A DNA stretch of 64,000 bases from Acanthococcus lagerstroemiae (lineage: Eukaryota; Arthropoda; Insecta; Hemiptera; Eriococcidae), in the NCBI GenBank assembly GCA_031841125.1, contig CM063112.1, forward strand, positions 19,184,603 to 19,248,602, written 5' to 3'. Position 1 is the stretch's first letter; every line of letters begins with the position of its first letter. The notes under the pieces are model-generated. The model did not search any database. It was given only the letters and a program-made list of their open reading frames with translations, and was not told the DNA's origin. Positions 11,810 to 23,711 of the stretch are shown piece after piece. A program made the position numbers and the translations under genes.

Positions 11810-12355
11810 AACCGAAGCCGCATCAGAAATTTGATGAAACATTCGAAATGAGCAGGTCACAGTACCCCTAGTTCTGAACTTCGTTTGATCTTAATAAACA
11901 AGTCAATTTTTCGTGGATCAGGAGCCTAAATCAAGGACCAGAACAACAATCTGAGTAAATTTTCGAATGCAATGATTTAAGGCACACTTCGATCAATAAG
12001 TCCTCAGTTTGGTTCTTCAAGTGTGGTTAATTTTTCACCCAGTTCAAGGGAGGAATTTGGATTCGGAGCTCAAATTAGAGACCGGATCAAGAAATCAATT
12101 TGTCGAATCCCGATTTCGCCGAATTAGTGTTCGTTTTTGAAATGATCACGCAAACGAAAATCTTGATTGTTATCAAATTATTATGCGTTTCTGAACTCAA
12201 TCGGCCATCCCGACCCCAAAAATTCGGGAGTTCCGATTCTACGATTTGTTCTGGAACGGAAGAAAAAAGCTTTATTAGTTTGTATTAGAGGTTAAGATGG
12301 GTTCTGGAAAGAGGCAATGATCCCCTCTTTGTTATGCCTAGTTTCGATCAGCAGC
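11810..12355. other. No gene seen
   Basis: Weakly repetitive AT-rich sequence. Phrases such as CAAGTCAATTTTTCG and GATCAAGAAATCAATTTGTCG hint at an old degenerate repeat. No coding region is supported. Confidence 0.3.
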
Positions 12356-12359
12356 TAGA

Positions 12360-12535
12360 GTGGAATTATATTTCTGTGACGGGAGGGGAAGGACTCGAAT
12401 TCCAAAATTTCATTGATCCATTTTGCAATGTGAAAGATCTTTAAAATTCACTGTGGGGGGGCGGGGGGCTCAAGTTGCAGAATTCCATCAATGCATTCTG
12501 AAATACGAATAGTTCTTTCTGCAATTCACTGAGTC
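12360..12535 (+). repeat. Two-copy tandem repeat, about 95 bp
   Basis: AATTCCA-AATTTCATTGATCCATTTTG... with AATTCACTG at the end is followed by GAATTCCATCAATGCATTCTG...CAATTCACTG. The two units are diverged and separated by a G-rich spacer. Confidence 0.5.
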
Positions 12536-12539
12536 ATAA

Positions 12540-13865
12540 ATTATAAATCTACAATCATTGGTGGACCTTGTAGCGATGCTGGTTGGGGGGGGGGGAGTAG
12601 GCTTCCTCTGAGAAAACTGACAGCCCTCCCACTCACGGATGGAAAGTAAAATTAATGTCAGTAACATAATTTTTTTACAGAACGGAAAATACTCCCATAA
12701 ATTTTTATTTAATTGAACAGTTTGAATATAGTCGGACTATGCGGGATAAAGGGTATGGGAGGCTCAGCCACCTAGGAGGTCGACTTATCCCCCTAAAACT
12801 TGAAAATATATTATCAAGGGGGAGCTAAAATCGACTTTATGGACAGAATAGCCCTCCTGGCCTCCAGACCTTGCAACCGGAGATCGCTTACGACTAAGGA
12901 TTGGAATTTTTCTCGTTTCTGGGTTGAAAGGCACGCTGCTGACCGACCCTGCCTAACCTCTAACAATTGCTTCCTCCAACTTTTTTTCAGAAATACCCTC
13001 ATAACCTTCACAGATCTTTACCTAGGTATTCCAGTAACGGATATTTTCTAGACTAATAAAAGCGCATTTTTCTTCACAGTTACAACCGTGCATTTTAATT
13101 CGATAAAAACGAATGCATATCAAGGTGATGTAAGCGAGTAAATCAAACACTCCAAACATGATACCCATTAACTGCTATATCTACACAGTCAATAAATTTT
13201 TCTACTATCTACAATACAGGAGTCATCATCCAAAGAAAGGTATACAACAATAACACGCCGTATTTACACTCACAGAAACCATACATGGCCTTCCGCGTTG
13301 ATTTTAGGAAACGGTGGAACGATATGGAAACAGTTGGAACAGTATGATGCTGTTCAGGTCATATAATTCGTAAACGATGAATCGTGTCTGTGGGGCTAGT
13401 CAGCATCTCGATATACCTCAGCGGTGTTAGATCGACCGCAACAACCTTGTTTCGACATGTCAACCAACGCTTTTTTTTTACCTCGTTTGTTGACTGACTA
13501 TATACTCCACATACCCGGTATAGGCGTTACTCGGTTTGTCGGATCACCGGGATGAGAACGAAAGAAAAAAAATATTCATCTTACTGTGAAACTGAAAGTG
13601 TGATTTAGAGGTATAACACATTGTTTGAAGTAAACACTGTGTTGAGCACCTATAGGTAACTACTGGCGCCTAGTTCATGGTTAGATGGTTTTCACACTCA
13701 GCAATAGATGTTCACTTGTCTGGATAGAGTGGTTAGTGTATGTAAGTACACCTCAAATACACTGATATAGGAACATTCCCCCCCCCCCCCCCTGTTGTCA
13801 GAAAAAACATTTCAGAATGTATTTTAGCGCAACGAGATATGCCTTACACCCCCTCACCACCTATC
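12540..13865. other. No gene seen
   Basis: Mixed sequence with G and C homopolymer runs near 12586 and 13780. Open frames on both strands at 12800-13050 overlap each other and have no supporting splice or family signal. Confidence 0.3.
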
Positions 13866-13869
13866 TATA

Positions 13870-15030
13870 CTGGTGCTAAGCCATCACCATAATTAACACA
13901 CAACCCCACGAAACAATGCGGACGTTGACAGAAGCATCGACACTTGTATCAACATAATTTTTCCACTTTTTTTTTTTTTTTTTTTTCAAGTTTTTGTATC
14001 CAAATACTTTAGAACAGATTGTATTTAACATAATTTATACATAAATTATTCAGCCCAAACCATTATGTCGAGTAGACAAGTCAATGGCAAAGGTCGACGG
14101 TACAATTAGGTCTATTTTTGTTCACACTGATTCTACAAATGTTGATAAGAATGTCAATACGCGTCGATTGGAATGTCGACTATAGAAAATTTGTCATCTG
14201 CTGAACGCGTGTCAGTTTGCTGCACACTATAATGTTTATGGTAATGTCAATAGTTGTCGATACTTTTGTTGACTAAGATGTCAACTGCATTGTCAATAAT
14301 AAGAAAATTACTTGAAATCCACTGAACACTTGCTCATCATTTTGTCTATCGAAATGTATACTACACAGTCGACAGTAAACAGAGCATCAACATATGTATG
14401 TGCACTGCATATGAACATGTGTACAATAAGTATCTTAGATTTCAATACTTGATATTTTTGTCAACATTTCCATACACACGTGTGAAACACGTGCGTGCGG
14501 AAATGCGTCGACTAAAATATCAGTCTATTTACTGTCGACTGTATAGTATACATTCCTGTAGACAAAAATAAGAACAAGTGTTCAGTGGATGTAAAATGCA
14601 GTTGACATTTTAGTTAACAAGTATCTAAATGCATCGACATTACTGTAAACATTGTAGATCAGCAAATGGACACGCGCTCAGCAGACATCGACAAATTTTC
14701 ATATAATCGACATTTCAGTTGCCATTATAGCGGACAAGTATCAACATTATCAACATTATAGTATCAGTATATACAAAAGTAGACACAATTGTACAGTCAA
14801 CATTTGCATTGACATGTCTACTCAACAAGTGGTTCAGGCTGAATAATTTTTGTGTAAATTAAGTTATTGTATTAATTTTTGTATGACTGAGTTTAATACA
14901 ATGTGTTCTGAAAAATATGGATACAGAAACTCAAAAAAAGGGGGGGGGAATGATGTCTATGCTTTTGTCAATGTTGACAGTGTTTTATGGAATCTTATCA
15001 AAAAATTTAATAATCAACAGCGGTACTAAC
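13870..15030. mobile_element. 1.1-kb palindromic fold-back element
   Basis: The left half pairs with the right half about a centre near 14478 (CACACGTGTGAAACACGTG). Matching blocks include TCCACTGAACACTTG (14317) with CAAGTGTTCAGTGGA (14575), AATTATTCAGCC (14044) with GGCTGAATAATT (14838), and GAAAATTTGTC with GACAAATTTTC. Arm identity is roughly 75-80 percent with indels. The arms are themselves made of degenerate TGTCAAT and ATGTCGAC units. No coding sequence is visible. Termini and target duplication could not be fixed. Confidence 0.8.
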
Positions 15031-15149
15031 AATAATTTGCGCCCATTCAACTCTGTACAAAGTATATCAACAATAAATAATCATTAACAATAATTGGAGA
15101 GTTGGAGAGTGCTAGTTGGATTTTAGTACGCTCTTATCTTGTCCTCCCT

Positions 15150-15569
15150 GATGCGCAAAAACCCGCCAGTTACCCGCGGAAAAGTTACCCTTTTGTAGCC
15201 CTTCGATCCCCGGGTAACCAATAACCCTCTAGTTACCCCCCGATGCGCAGAATCCCGCCAGTCACCCCGGTAACTAAAGAAGAACCAAGGGTACCTGACG
15301 GGTTTCTGGGTAATCTGTGGGTAACCGAGGGTTGCAAATGGATAACTTTTCCGCGGGTGACTAGAGGATAACTGATTGCGTGTCGGGATCCGGAAAATTC
15401 CGCCAGTTACCCGGGTAACTAATGAATTTCTGGGTAATCTCGGGGTAACCGAAGGTTGCAAAACGCATCGGACCGTCAGATAACCTCAGAAACCCTTCCG
15501 TTACCCGGGTAATTGAAGGGTTACAAAGGGGTAACTTTTCCACGGGTAACTGGTGGGTTTTCGCGCATC
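15150..15569. mobile_element. Palindromic GTTACCC/GGGTAAC element, copy 1
   Basis: The ends are GATGCGCAAAAACCCGCCAG and its near reverse complement CTGGTGGGTTTTCGCGCATC. The interior alternates GTTACCC and GGGTAAC blocks many times and contains another internal GATGCGCAGAATCCCGCCAG. A shorter relative lies at 34716-34921. It is non-coding, and the open minus-strand frames across it are repeat artefacts. Confidence 0.75.
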
Positions 15570-15574
15570 GGGTC

Positions 15575-16320
15575 ACCTTCCCCAAATAATCTAACTTCAA
15601 AAAAATCAACTCTAGCGTCAAGGTTGAGAGTACACATCTGCTGGGATAGGAACCTGCACTCATTGCCATGAATCGTTGTCTTTTTGCATTATATAACCTG
15701 CGAATATCGTGAGGATATGTAATTCACGAAATCGTACAAACATTTTGAATAAATATTTGGCTTTCCACTTGAGAACTTCGCCCGTGTACAATCAGAAGGT
15801 GTATAATTTGTATTCTCGCTGCATACTAAAAGGAAACACGGGCTAGGTATTCGTTCTGTCTGTTGATCATTATCTTGTGCATAAGCACGACATAAAGTAT
15901 TAAAGAGAGCTTTCGAGTGACAGTTCTTTCGGCGGTGCAGGCAAGCAAATCGGGACAGGTTTTCGAGGCCGGGAAACCGTAACAATTGTCTACAGTCTAA
16001 ATTAAATTTACTCGGTTGGAGGTTTTCAATAACACCTAATCCTGAGGGCGAAAGGGACTATAAGGTCTCTAGCAGGGTTGGCAGAAATCCAGTTGCACTG
16101 GAGCACATGCACCAGGCTGGATTTTCAACTGGGTGCATTGCCCCAGATGGAAAAATCCACTTTTTTTTTAAATTCAATTTTTTAAAACTCATCCTACTTA
16201 TTGGATGTTTTTGTGTTCCAATTTTCTCGTGTGTATGTGTGTGGGGGGGGGAGCTCCAAGGTCCCTTATTTAAAAGTTTTGTATTTTTGCACCAGGTGAG
16301 AAAATGAAAGATCGCCGGCC
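15575..16320. other. No gene seen
   Basis: Mixed sequence with a minus-strand open frame of 98 codons (15689-15985) that has no recognised family, start context or splice support. I leave it uncalled. Confidence 0.35.
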
Positions 16321-16327
16321 CTGGCCT

Positions 16328-16562
16328 CAGTGATATACCGATAGGGGAGGGGGAGCTTCCAGCAGTTGGGAAGAGTTTTCACGATTTCAGTCAGATGGAG
16401 TTGGGAAATTTCGGTAGAGTTGGGAAAATCCAACAAGTCAAAACGTTTTGTTCCCTTTTATTTATTTATTTTCTTTGATACTTGGGAATTTTGAGTTGAA
16501 TCAGTTGGGACTTTCACACTTCCTCCCCCCCCCCCCTAGGGAAAACTCTTCGGTACTCCCTG
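16328..16562 (+). mobile_element. hAT-like MITE family M1, copy 2
   Basis: The left end is CAGTGATATACCGATAGGGG and the right end CTCTTCGGTACTCCCTG. The flanks CCTGGCCT (16320-16327) and CCTGGCTT (16563-16570) agree at 7 of 8 bases. The interior carries the family phrases CAGTTGGGAA, TTTCAGTCAGATGGAGTTGG and GATACTTGGGAATTTTGAG. Confidence 0.87.
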
Positions 16563-16570
16563 CCTGGCTT

Positions 16571-18940
16571 TTTGAACACTGAATCAACTCTATACTCTGT
16601 ATGTTATAAACTTCCCCAATGAAGATGATGATGCTATTTTTATTCTATCGTATTACTCAACGTTGAATGTTGATCAAATATACAAAACAAGAATATGATC
16701 TAAGAACACCCCCGTGAATGTCGAAACGCCGTCGTCCCACAAATATAGAACACGCGTTAGAAGTTGTATTTCCATATACAGTAACCGAGGAATCTATCAT
16801 TCCATCATTCGGTTTGATGATCCATGTACAGAAGTTGCAAAAGATCATTAACACTAAAAATCGGACCAGGTTGATGATATTACTGTATGTCATTAGTACT
16901 TATATGTATACGCCAGAATACCGTAAATAATAGCAATAATGGCTATACAGACAATGCAGATTGAGTACTCCTGTAGACTGGTTCTGAAAAACAAGAAAAT
17001 ACATCCATCGGTAAATTTATTGATCGAAGTATAAAACCAATCTCTGTCGAAATTCATTTTCCGCAATAGTTAATGCCTACCTATTAATTCTGACAGGTTA
17101 TTCATCTTCCACCGACGAGAAAACAAGCTGACTGGTGAACTTGAATGCAATTATGTACTGGAATGATTTTATTAAAATACCGTTTCTCGTATTCTTGATC
17201 ATAAATTCATACGTTAACGACAAAATTTGACTATGATTTCTATTGCTGAATAACGTGCACTGCGAACGCCCGAAAAGATAATAAGAATCGACTGATCGAA
17301 CTGGTCACTTCTATAGGTATTTCTTATAAGTTATAGCCTTGGAGAACTACCCAAACAATAATAATTTAAGCGATGACAATGGAAAATTGAAAATGTGCGC
17401 GAAATTCAGTTCAAATCTCCTTACAGCGAGTGTCACAAGGTTTTCTTGTCCGTAGGGGGTGGGTATTTTCAAGGATGGCCTCCTTAACTTCACCTATCCA
17501 CGCCCCAAAGTAACCCTGGAAGCAACCCCCTATCAGCTCTCTCACAATACAGAGAATTTTAAGTCAAGGTGTCTACAAGGATGGAAAAATATAAATTCCT
17601 GACTTTTTCCAAACTTTTTTTTTCTCTTCTTTAAACCTTTACAGTATAGACAGTATATATTTATATTTATACTATAGACGCTATGGTTAAAATTAACTGA
17701 AATTTGAAGTTGATTTTTGGGTGAAAGCATTAGGAAGGTGTTCACAGATAGTAGAATACGACTCTAGAGAGTGCTGAAGTAAAATTAAACGACGAAAAAA
17801 ATTTTCCGAGAGTTCATTCTTTGTTTTTTTTTTTTTTCCAAACTTCTGAAAAATATTGTTGAATTTCCTGACTATTTACAAACTTCCTGACCTACTTTTC
17901 GAATTCCTGACTTTTTCCAAACCTTCCAAATTTTCCAAACATGTAGACACCTTGTAAGTGCACTGGTTACGTTTATAAGAATTTATTGATGATCTGTGCG
18001 ATGACTAAACGAGCCAGACTTCAAATTATTAACGAACTTCGCACTCAGCTTTCTTCGGTTCGATTGTAGGGGTGCCCAGATGACATAGTTACTTCACCAT
18101 TTTGGACGAACTATTTCATCGAAAAACGAATGGAACTTTAAAGACACTCTGTGGCTATAATTACCCCTGGGCTACATATTTTTTGAAATTTTTTAAATGC
18201 TTCAAATTGTGTCAAGTATGTCATCTTAGGCCATAGGATTAATAAGATGACACAGGTGATTTCTTTTTAAAGTAAAAAGTAAACAAAAGGTTTTTTTTTT
18301 AAATAAAAAATTGCTTTATTGTATCATAAAACAAGGTGCAAAATTGGCTTATGTATGTATTTCACCACTGGCTTCCTTTTGATGGCATCAATCACAGAAA
18401 GAGCCCCTTTCAGTAGTTTTGGTGCGATGAGAGTTAATCATTTCATCTGAAACAAGGTATTTCAATCAATAAAATTATGAAAGTAGGTACTTATTTGGTT
18501 GTATGTCATCTTGCTCTCTGCTCACTACCTATGTCATCTTGTTTGCTTTCGTATCATAATTTCGAAATGGTAAAAAGAAATTGAAACTTATTTTCAAAAG
18601 GATATGTAGTATGGTGTTTTGAAGCTTACCTTTTTTGCTCTTTCATTTGGAATCATTCCTGACCAAAAATAACGAGTAATGAATTCACTATCGCTTGTTG
18701 ATGTCTATCTCGAATAAAAATCATACGTCACAAAAAATATAAACAGATTTATAGCGGCTTTTACTCGCCACAGTGTGACCAACATTTGAAGCGAAAAAAA
18801 GTATTTTTCGCGTGGGTAGTCTTCGATAAATCGTCGCTATGTCGTCTTGGGCCACTCTTCCCGATAAAACCACAGAAACCCTCCCTCGGTTGTCTGATTT
18901 ATCGTCAATTTTTTGTCGTTTTTTAAATATCACCAAATGC
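16571..18940. other. No supported gene
   Basis: AT-rich sequence. A 70-codon + strand frame at 16718-16930 begins MSKRRRPTN, but the opposite strand is open over the same span and there is no splice or family support. Around 17560-17950 a phrase near CTGACTTTTTCCAAAC is repeated (17600 and 17907), suggesting an old short repeat. Confidence 0.35.
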
Positions 18941-18947
18941 ATAACAG

Positions 18948-19310
18948 ATGTACACATTCCTGGAGAAACTTATTACAAACATTATTAACGAATTTGGATC
19001 TCGGAAGAAGAAACTTAGTACAGATGATAAAATTATTAGAGAAGAAAGAAAAGCTCTCATCCTGAAAAGAGCCGAACTCAGAAACAGAAAACGGAAATCA
19101 ATGGAAGAAAAAATTGAGCTGGTAGAACTCAACAAGCTGATAAAAAAGGAAATCAGAAAAGATGTGGCTGCATTTGAAGAAAAAATAATAGAAGAAATAC
19201 TAGAGGAAATGTGGTCTACAAAAAACGCAATAAAACAATTAGCAAAGGTAAGAACCTACTCCCTAACTAGCTGGGAGCATGGGCGTCGCCGAAAGGGGGT
19301 AGACGGGTAA
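18948..19310 (+). pseudogene. LINE ORF2 linker fragment (RTE-like)
   Basis: A 120-codon frame rich in Lys, Glu and Arg. The pattern KKLSTDDKIIREERK, then EEKIELVELNKLIKKEIRKD, then a helix ending IIEEILEE resembles the basic helical segment between the endonuclease and reverse transcriptase of RTE-type LINE polyproteins (K-L-S/T...R..L..ELNK.I.K.IR.D). An in-frame stop lies six bases before the ATG, and the frame ends in unrelated G-rich sequence. No endonuclease or polymerase motif is attached, so this is a truncated piece rather than a host gene. The assignment rests on pattern recognition only. Confidence 0.5.
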
Positions 19311-19583
19311 TACTTACCCCAAGTTTTTTGAAGGGGGGGAGAAATGATTAAAATAATCCCCCCCTTAATTCAAAGGCCAATAATTATGTTTATACTTGCA
19401 GTTGTAAAAAATTTGTTAACGAATTAGTGCCATGGGATACCGCAGTTATTAGTACCGTACCATACACTTATTTCGCAATTCACATACATAGGGTGTCTAA
19501 CGAAATATAAATTTGAAAATAAATGACCTCCCCTCTCCCCCCTTTCCATTTGCTACGAATGCGCGAAAATAATAAACTAAAGC

Positions 19584-20505
19584 TACATAGGCTGTCGCTA
19601 TGTAACTGAGACTAAAATTCGTACGGCCCACCAACGCTATCTATCGGCGTTTCAACGCAGTAGGGGAATAATTTAGTTCATTAGCTATCGATTGAGACCA
19701 CGCTTAGCTCATTTGATTGAAAACTCGCTGTTCCCGACCAATTTGAAAGAAACCATATGCGTTGACCCATCCAGGTTTTTTAAAGCAGGAAAAAGAGCAT
19801 ACAAGTACAAAATTTTTTATTAATCATCATCTTCATTAAGTACACGAATATCTTTTTCAAAACAGGTGCCATTCATGGCTATACAGGCGTCCATTCGTTT
19901 TTGCCATTTATCAAACGTTTTCGCATATTCCGCCGCTGGTAATGAGGAGAAAAACATCTGCGCCGCGGTGATGACTTCTTGATTCGTGTTTAATTGACTA
20001 CTGTGTGTAAGGCTGCCTTCAGTTGAAGAAATAACCGGAAGTCGCAAGGGGCGAGGTCAGGACTATACGGGGGTTGGGGGTGAATTGTGATTTTTTAGAA
20101 GTCATCACCGCGGCGCAGATGTGTTTCTCCTCGTAACCGGCGGCGGATAACGCGAAAACGTTCGATAAATGGCAAGAACGAATGGACGCCTGTATAGCCA
20201 TGAATGGCGCTTATTTTGAAAAAGATATTCGTGCACCTAATGAAGATAATGATTAATAAAAAATTTTGTGATCGTATGTCTTTTTCCTCCTTTAAAAATA
20301 TCTTTAAAAAACCTGAAGGGGTCAACGCACATGGTTTCTTTCAAATTGGTCTGGAACAGCGAGTTTTCAATCAAATGAGCTTGGCGTGGTCCCAATTGAT
20401 AGCTAATGAACCAAATTATTTCCCTACTGCGTTGAAACGCCGATAGGTAGCGTTGGTGGGCCGTACAAATTTTACTCTCAGTCACTTTTAGCGACAGCCT
20501 ATGTA
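19584..20505. mobile_element. Mariner-derived fold-back element with TA duplication
   Basis: The ends are TA-CATAGGCTGTCGCTA and TAGCGACAGCCTATG-TA, with TA target duplications at 19584-19585 and 20504-20505. The two arms, about 400 bp each, are inverted copies. Both carry the last part of a mariner-type transposase: the minus-strand arm (19820-19930) encodes KTFDKWQKRMDACIAMNG and the plus-strand arm (about 20150-20255) a diverged match. The single-copy loop (about 20030-20090, minus strand) still encodes PPYSPDLAPCDF, the conserved box around the third catalytic Asp in mariner-family transposases. Frames are broken and the N-terminal half is absent, so the element is dead. Confidence 0.85.
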
Positions 20506-21980
20506 AATATACTTCTTCGTCTATAATACTACATTTTCATGAGGGGAAAAAACTAATTTCATTGCACAAGGTAGATGAGCCCAATAAGGCCCGAATCCCC
20601 AATATAAGGTCCAATGTACCGATCTTCACTGCTATGCACCGGAAACGTAAAACGCATGGAAGTAGCTGATACGTAGATTATGAGCCGCTCCTCTAATGTA
20701 AACTTCATTGATGGGATTCAAATGTCAGTTAGATGTTCAAAGCTGCGCCAAAACATCAACAGCAGAATCTCAAAATCTGGACCCACCTTTTTCGCCGAGC
20801 AAATCAATTTGAACGCCGCGATTGGCATCTCAAATTTTATTCTAGCCGATTTAATTGAAATCGTGCCCGCCCTACGCCAGCTTCAATTACTCAGCAAAGA
20901 AACCTATCAGCTCTAAAATTACTGTAGTCATCTCCGAGTTAATGCTCGTAAACTATACTCTCGGCATAACTATGTAATCGAGAACCGGTTCGGTGTTTTA
21001 TCAACCGGTAAGCAAGACAAAAAGACGACACAGACGATTAATAACGCTACTCGGATATAGTAATGGAGTAGATTGAGTTACAACGTAAATCTCACTAAAC
21101 GCATTTCCTGCCATTGTTTTTTGCATTTCGCGTAAATTTACACGAAAAAAAATTGAAATCTCGAATGAATTTATTGGTCGACCTTGACATAACCTTGCAT
21201 TTGTTCGATTCAGTTGCGGTACTCCACGCACGTCGAGTAAACTGGATCAGTAAAGCGTGACGACTAATGACTTCGGCGGACGAGAGTGTCAAATAAATTC
21301 GCCGATCAAAATCAAATTGTCGGCACCGGCACGCGAATGAATTTATTAAAATCGCGCCATTCGGAATCGTTCGAGTCGAAGTGGCGCCGGAGCCACACGT
21401 AGCGGGAACAGTCCTCCCTTCACTTGTCTAGGCGCAGGGCAGTATTATAGTATCGTTTTGCCCCCTTCCAATTTCAACCAAGAAAACTGTACGAGGTAGT
21501 TTCAAAAGTAAAGTAACACATTTTTTTTTCTCCGCAGGGGGTAACACTTGCGTGCTGAAATTTTGAGAGAATATCCACAAGATTTCTCCAGACAAATGCT
21601 TTTTTATTCGGCGGTGTTTCGTAGAATGGTTCGCGTGCTATTATGTAATTTTGAACACGGAAGCTAAGGGTACTTACTAGTCCGTCCAATTTTGAAGTGC
21701 GTATTCGTTCCCATTCAGTCCTGTCAATGGGAATCTGATAGCTTAAGTGGTACTCAACTCGAGCTAACCTTTCTCATATGTACGAGTCAGTAGAGTAGTT
21801 AGTCTAGTATACCAGGGTGGTCTGCAGCGCGCTCAATACAACTCTAGATTAAGGAGGAGTCCAGATTACCCTCGGGGTCCAAATTGGTACCACTGCCTCT
21901 ATGCAGCAGGGCAAATATAATGGACGTACACTTCCCTTCTTACCAGTTAGAAAAGTTTTGCTCAAATCTGTAAGTCTTAA
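20506..21980. other. No gene; possible mariner end at 21490
   Basis: AT-rich sequence. TACGAGGTAGTTTCAAAAG, then TAAAGTAACAC at about 21490, resembles the terminal sequence of some mariner elements. I found no partner terminus, so it is only noted. The open frames on both strands at 20680-20916 and 21001-21292 are unsupported. Confidence 0.3.
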
Positions 21981-21984
21981 CTAT

Positions 21985-22245
21985 CTATAAATAGCTCTGG
22001 AAGAGTTCTAAAGAGTCTTAAATAAGTTGAAAAGAATTACAAAGAATACTCCAAAGGCCTAGAAGAATCGTACTCGGTTTTAAACTAGTCTTGAAGAGTC
22101 TTAAACGAGTCTTGAAACTATTAGAGTTTTCAACAAATTAGGAAAAAGTTTTGAATACCCGTAAATTAGCTTGGTAGAATCTTAAAGGATCATGACGGAG
22201 TTCTTAAGACAGTGGAACAACCAGTTTAGTGTTCGAGAGAGTTTG
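21985..22245 (+). repeat. Degenerate AGTCTT patch
   Basis: A dense run of AGTCTTAAA, GAGTCTTGAA and related motifs, for example three in succession near 22091-22120 at 10-11 bp spacing. It belongs to the motif class seen at 35.2-36.0 kb and elsewhere. Confidence 0.65.
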
Positions 22246-22330
22246 GTCTCCCGAAAATTCTGGGCGGGGGGGGGCGGCTAAAATTAGAAAGACAACTATT
22301 TGACGAAATCGCAAGGGAGGGAGTCCAGAT

Positions 22331-22690
22331 CATGCTTGGGCGTCGTTCATGAATGAAACTCGTTCCGTTCCCGTTCACTTTGAAAACAACTCGTTCACGT
22401 TCACGTTCCGTTTATTTCAGACATGCAGTCGTTCCCGTTACGTTCCTCATTCACAAAAAAAAACAAAAAAACTGTGAACAACCTGGAACGAGTCGTTCTT
22501 GAACGGAAATTGCATGCATGTATGGGCGTCGACTTAAACTCGTTCCATTCTCGTTCAATTTGAAAACAACTCGTTCACGTTCCGTTCATTTCAGACATGA
22601 AGTCGTTCCCGTTCTGCTCCTCGTTCACAAAAAAAAACCTGTGAACGACCTGGAACGAGTCGTTCTTGAACGGAACGACGCCCAAGCATG
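22331..22690. mobile_element. hAT-like MITE M2 with perfect 8-bp TSD
   Basis: The terminal inverted repeats CATGCTTGGGCGTCGTTC and GAACGACGCCCAAGCATG are perfect over 18 bp. They are flanked by exact GTCCAGAT duplications (22323-22330 and 22691-22698). The interior consists of two tandem units of about 165 bp rich in CGTTC (CTCGTTCC, GTTCACGTTCCGTTCATTTC, GGAACGAGTCGTTCTTGAAC). It is non-coding and looks like a fairly recent insertion. Confidence 0.93.
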
Positions 22691-22734
22691 GTCCAGATCT
22701 CCTTGGCTACGTCACTGTCTTCGTAAAGAGTCTC

Positions 22735-22990
22735 ATGAAGTCTGAAATGAATTCAGAACATCCCAAACGTGTCTTTAAGAGTCGCAAAGAATCTTAAACG
22801 ACTCTCGAAGGGTTTTAAAAGCTCTCAAATAAATTAAGAAGGGTCTTAAAGATTCTTACACGAATCAAGGTTTCAAGAATATATGAAGAAGTCACAACTC
22901 CTAAGAGCCTCAATAGTATTAAAGAATCTTGAAAAATCTTAAATAACTTTTTTAAACATGTTTGAATGAGTTTTGAAAAGCAGTGTTGGA
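22735..22990 (+). repeat. Degenerate AGTCTT patch
   Basis: Repeated GTCTTTAAGAGTCGCAAAG, GGGTCTTAAAGATTCTTAC and AATCTTGAAAAATCTTAAA phrases of the same class as 21985-22245, from which MITE M2 separates it. Confidence 0.6.
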
Positions 22991-23420
22991 GCAAGGGGGA
23001 GGAATTTTTGGAGTCGGCATTTTTCGGCAAATTCGACCGCTTAGTTGGAATTCTGTACAAGTCGGCAAATAAAATAAAAAAGTTAGTAAGCCATGACCTT
23101 TCTTTTTTCTTGGCTGAAATATTTTTGTATCAGTGAGCCAACATTTTCAAGGTCAGTGACATTTATGAAAAAGTGACTGTTGTTTTTTGTTTGCTTGCAT
23201 GTAAACTATTTACATCGAGTCGACATGTCCAACCTATTTCAACGCTTGCCTCCGGCTCCTACTGATAGCACTCGCTCGACCCTTGTTGAAAAATCTTCAA
23301 TCGTCTCAAACAAAGTTAAAGTTACATGAAGGGTAAGAGGGGGCACGCCGCGAAGCGGTCGACTGCATAGTAAATCTTGAAAGTGACCTAAAGTGAGAAA
23401 CAGGGATGTATTGAAAGGGA
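22991..23420. other. No gene seen
   Basis: Mixed-composition sequence. I see no coding segment and no second copy elsewhere in the window. Confidence 0.3.
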
Positions 23421-23424
23421 GTAT

Positions 23425-23490
23425 GTTTGGTGTGGTGGGACGTATGGCGATGCACGCATGCCAAAGTAGCCTTTATGACACCGCGTAGCC
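23425..23490 (+). repeat. Short dispersed repeat S, copy 1
   Basis: GGTGTGGTGGGACGTATGGC, then GATGCACGCATGCCAAAGT, matches 53362-53480 closely and 25322-25425 more loosely. It is truncated after GACACCGC. Confidence 0.6.
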
Positions 23491-23501
23491 TCTACTTCAA
23501 C

Positions 23502-23711
23502 CAGTGCCGTGCAGACGAAATCCGGGCTCTGGGGGGGGGGGGTTGTAAAAAAGTAGGTAAGAGCAAAAAAAAAGTCACACAATGTTTTTAGGGCCCTTTT
23601 TGTAAAAGCAGATTTCTTTAGCACTGGCGGGCTCTTAGCAGGCCCTCAAAATCCTTAGCGGGTCCCTAAAAAAAACTCGGACCCGGGGGAAACCCCCCCT
23701 GCACAGGCCTG
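23502..23711. mobile_element. hAT-like MITE M4
   Basis: The ends are CAGTGCCGTGCAG and, reversed, CAGGCCTGTGCAG. The flanks ACTTCAAC (23494-23501) and ACTTCAAT (23712-23719) match at 7 of 8 bases. At 210 bp and with an internal 13-base G run, it is non-coding. Confidence 0.82.

Noticed and set aside
15123..15669. Two minus-strand frames of about 100-112 codons
   Set aside because: They run through the GTTACCC/GGGTAAC palindromic element and mirror its modules.
16718..16930. 70-codon + strand frame starting MSKRRRPTN
   Set aside because: The opposite strand is also open over the same span, there is no splice or family evidence, and the length is within chance for this sequence.
21490..21690. 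Mariner element end (TACGAGGTAGTTTCAAAAG)
   Set aside because: Only one terminus-like sequence was found, with no partner repeat or transposase coding region nearby.
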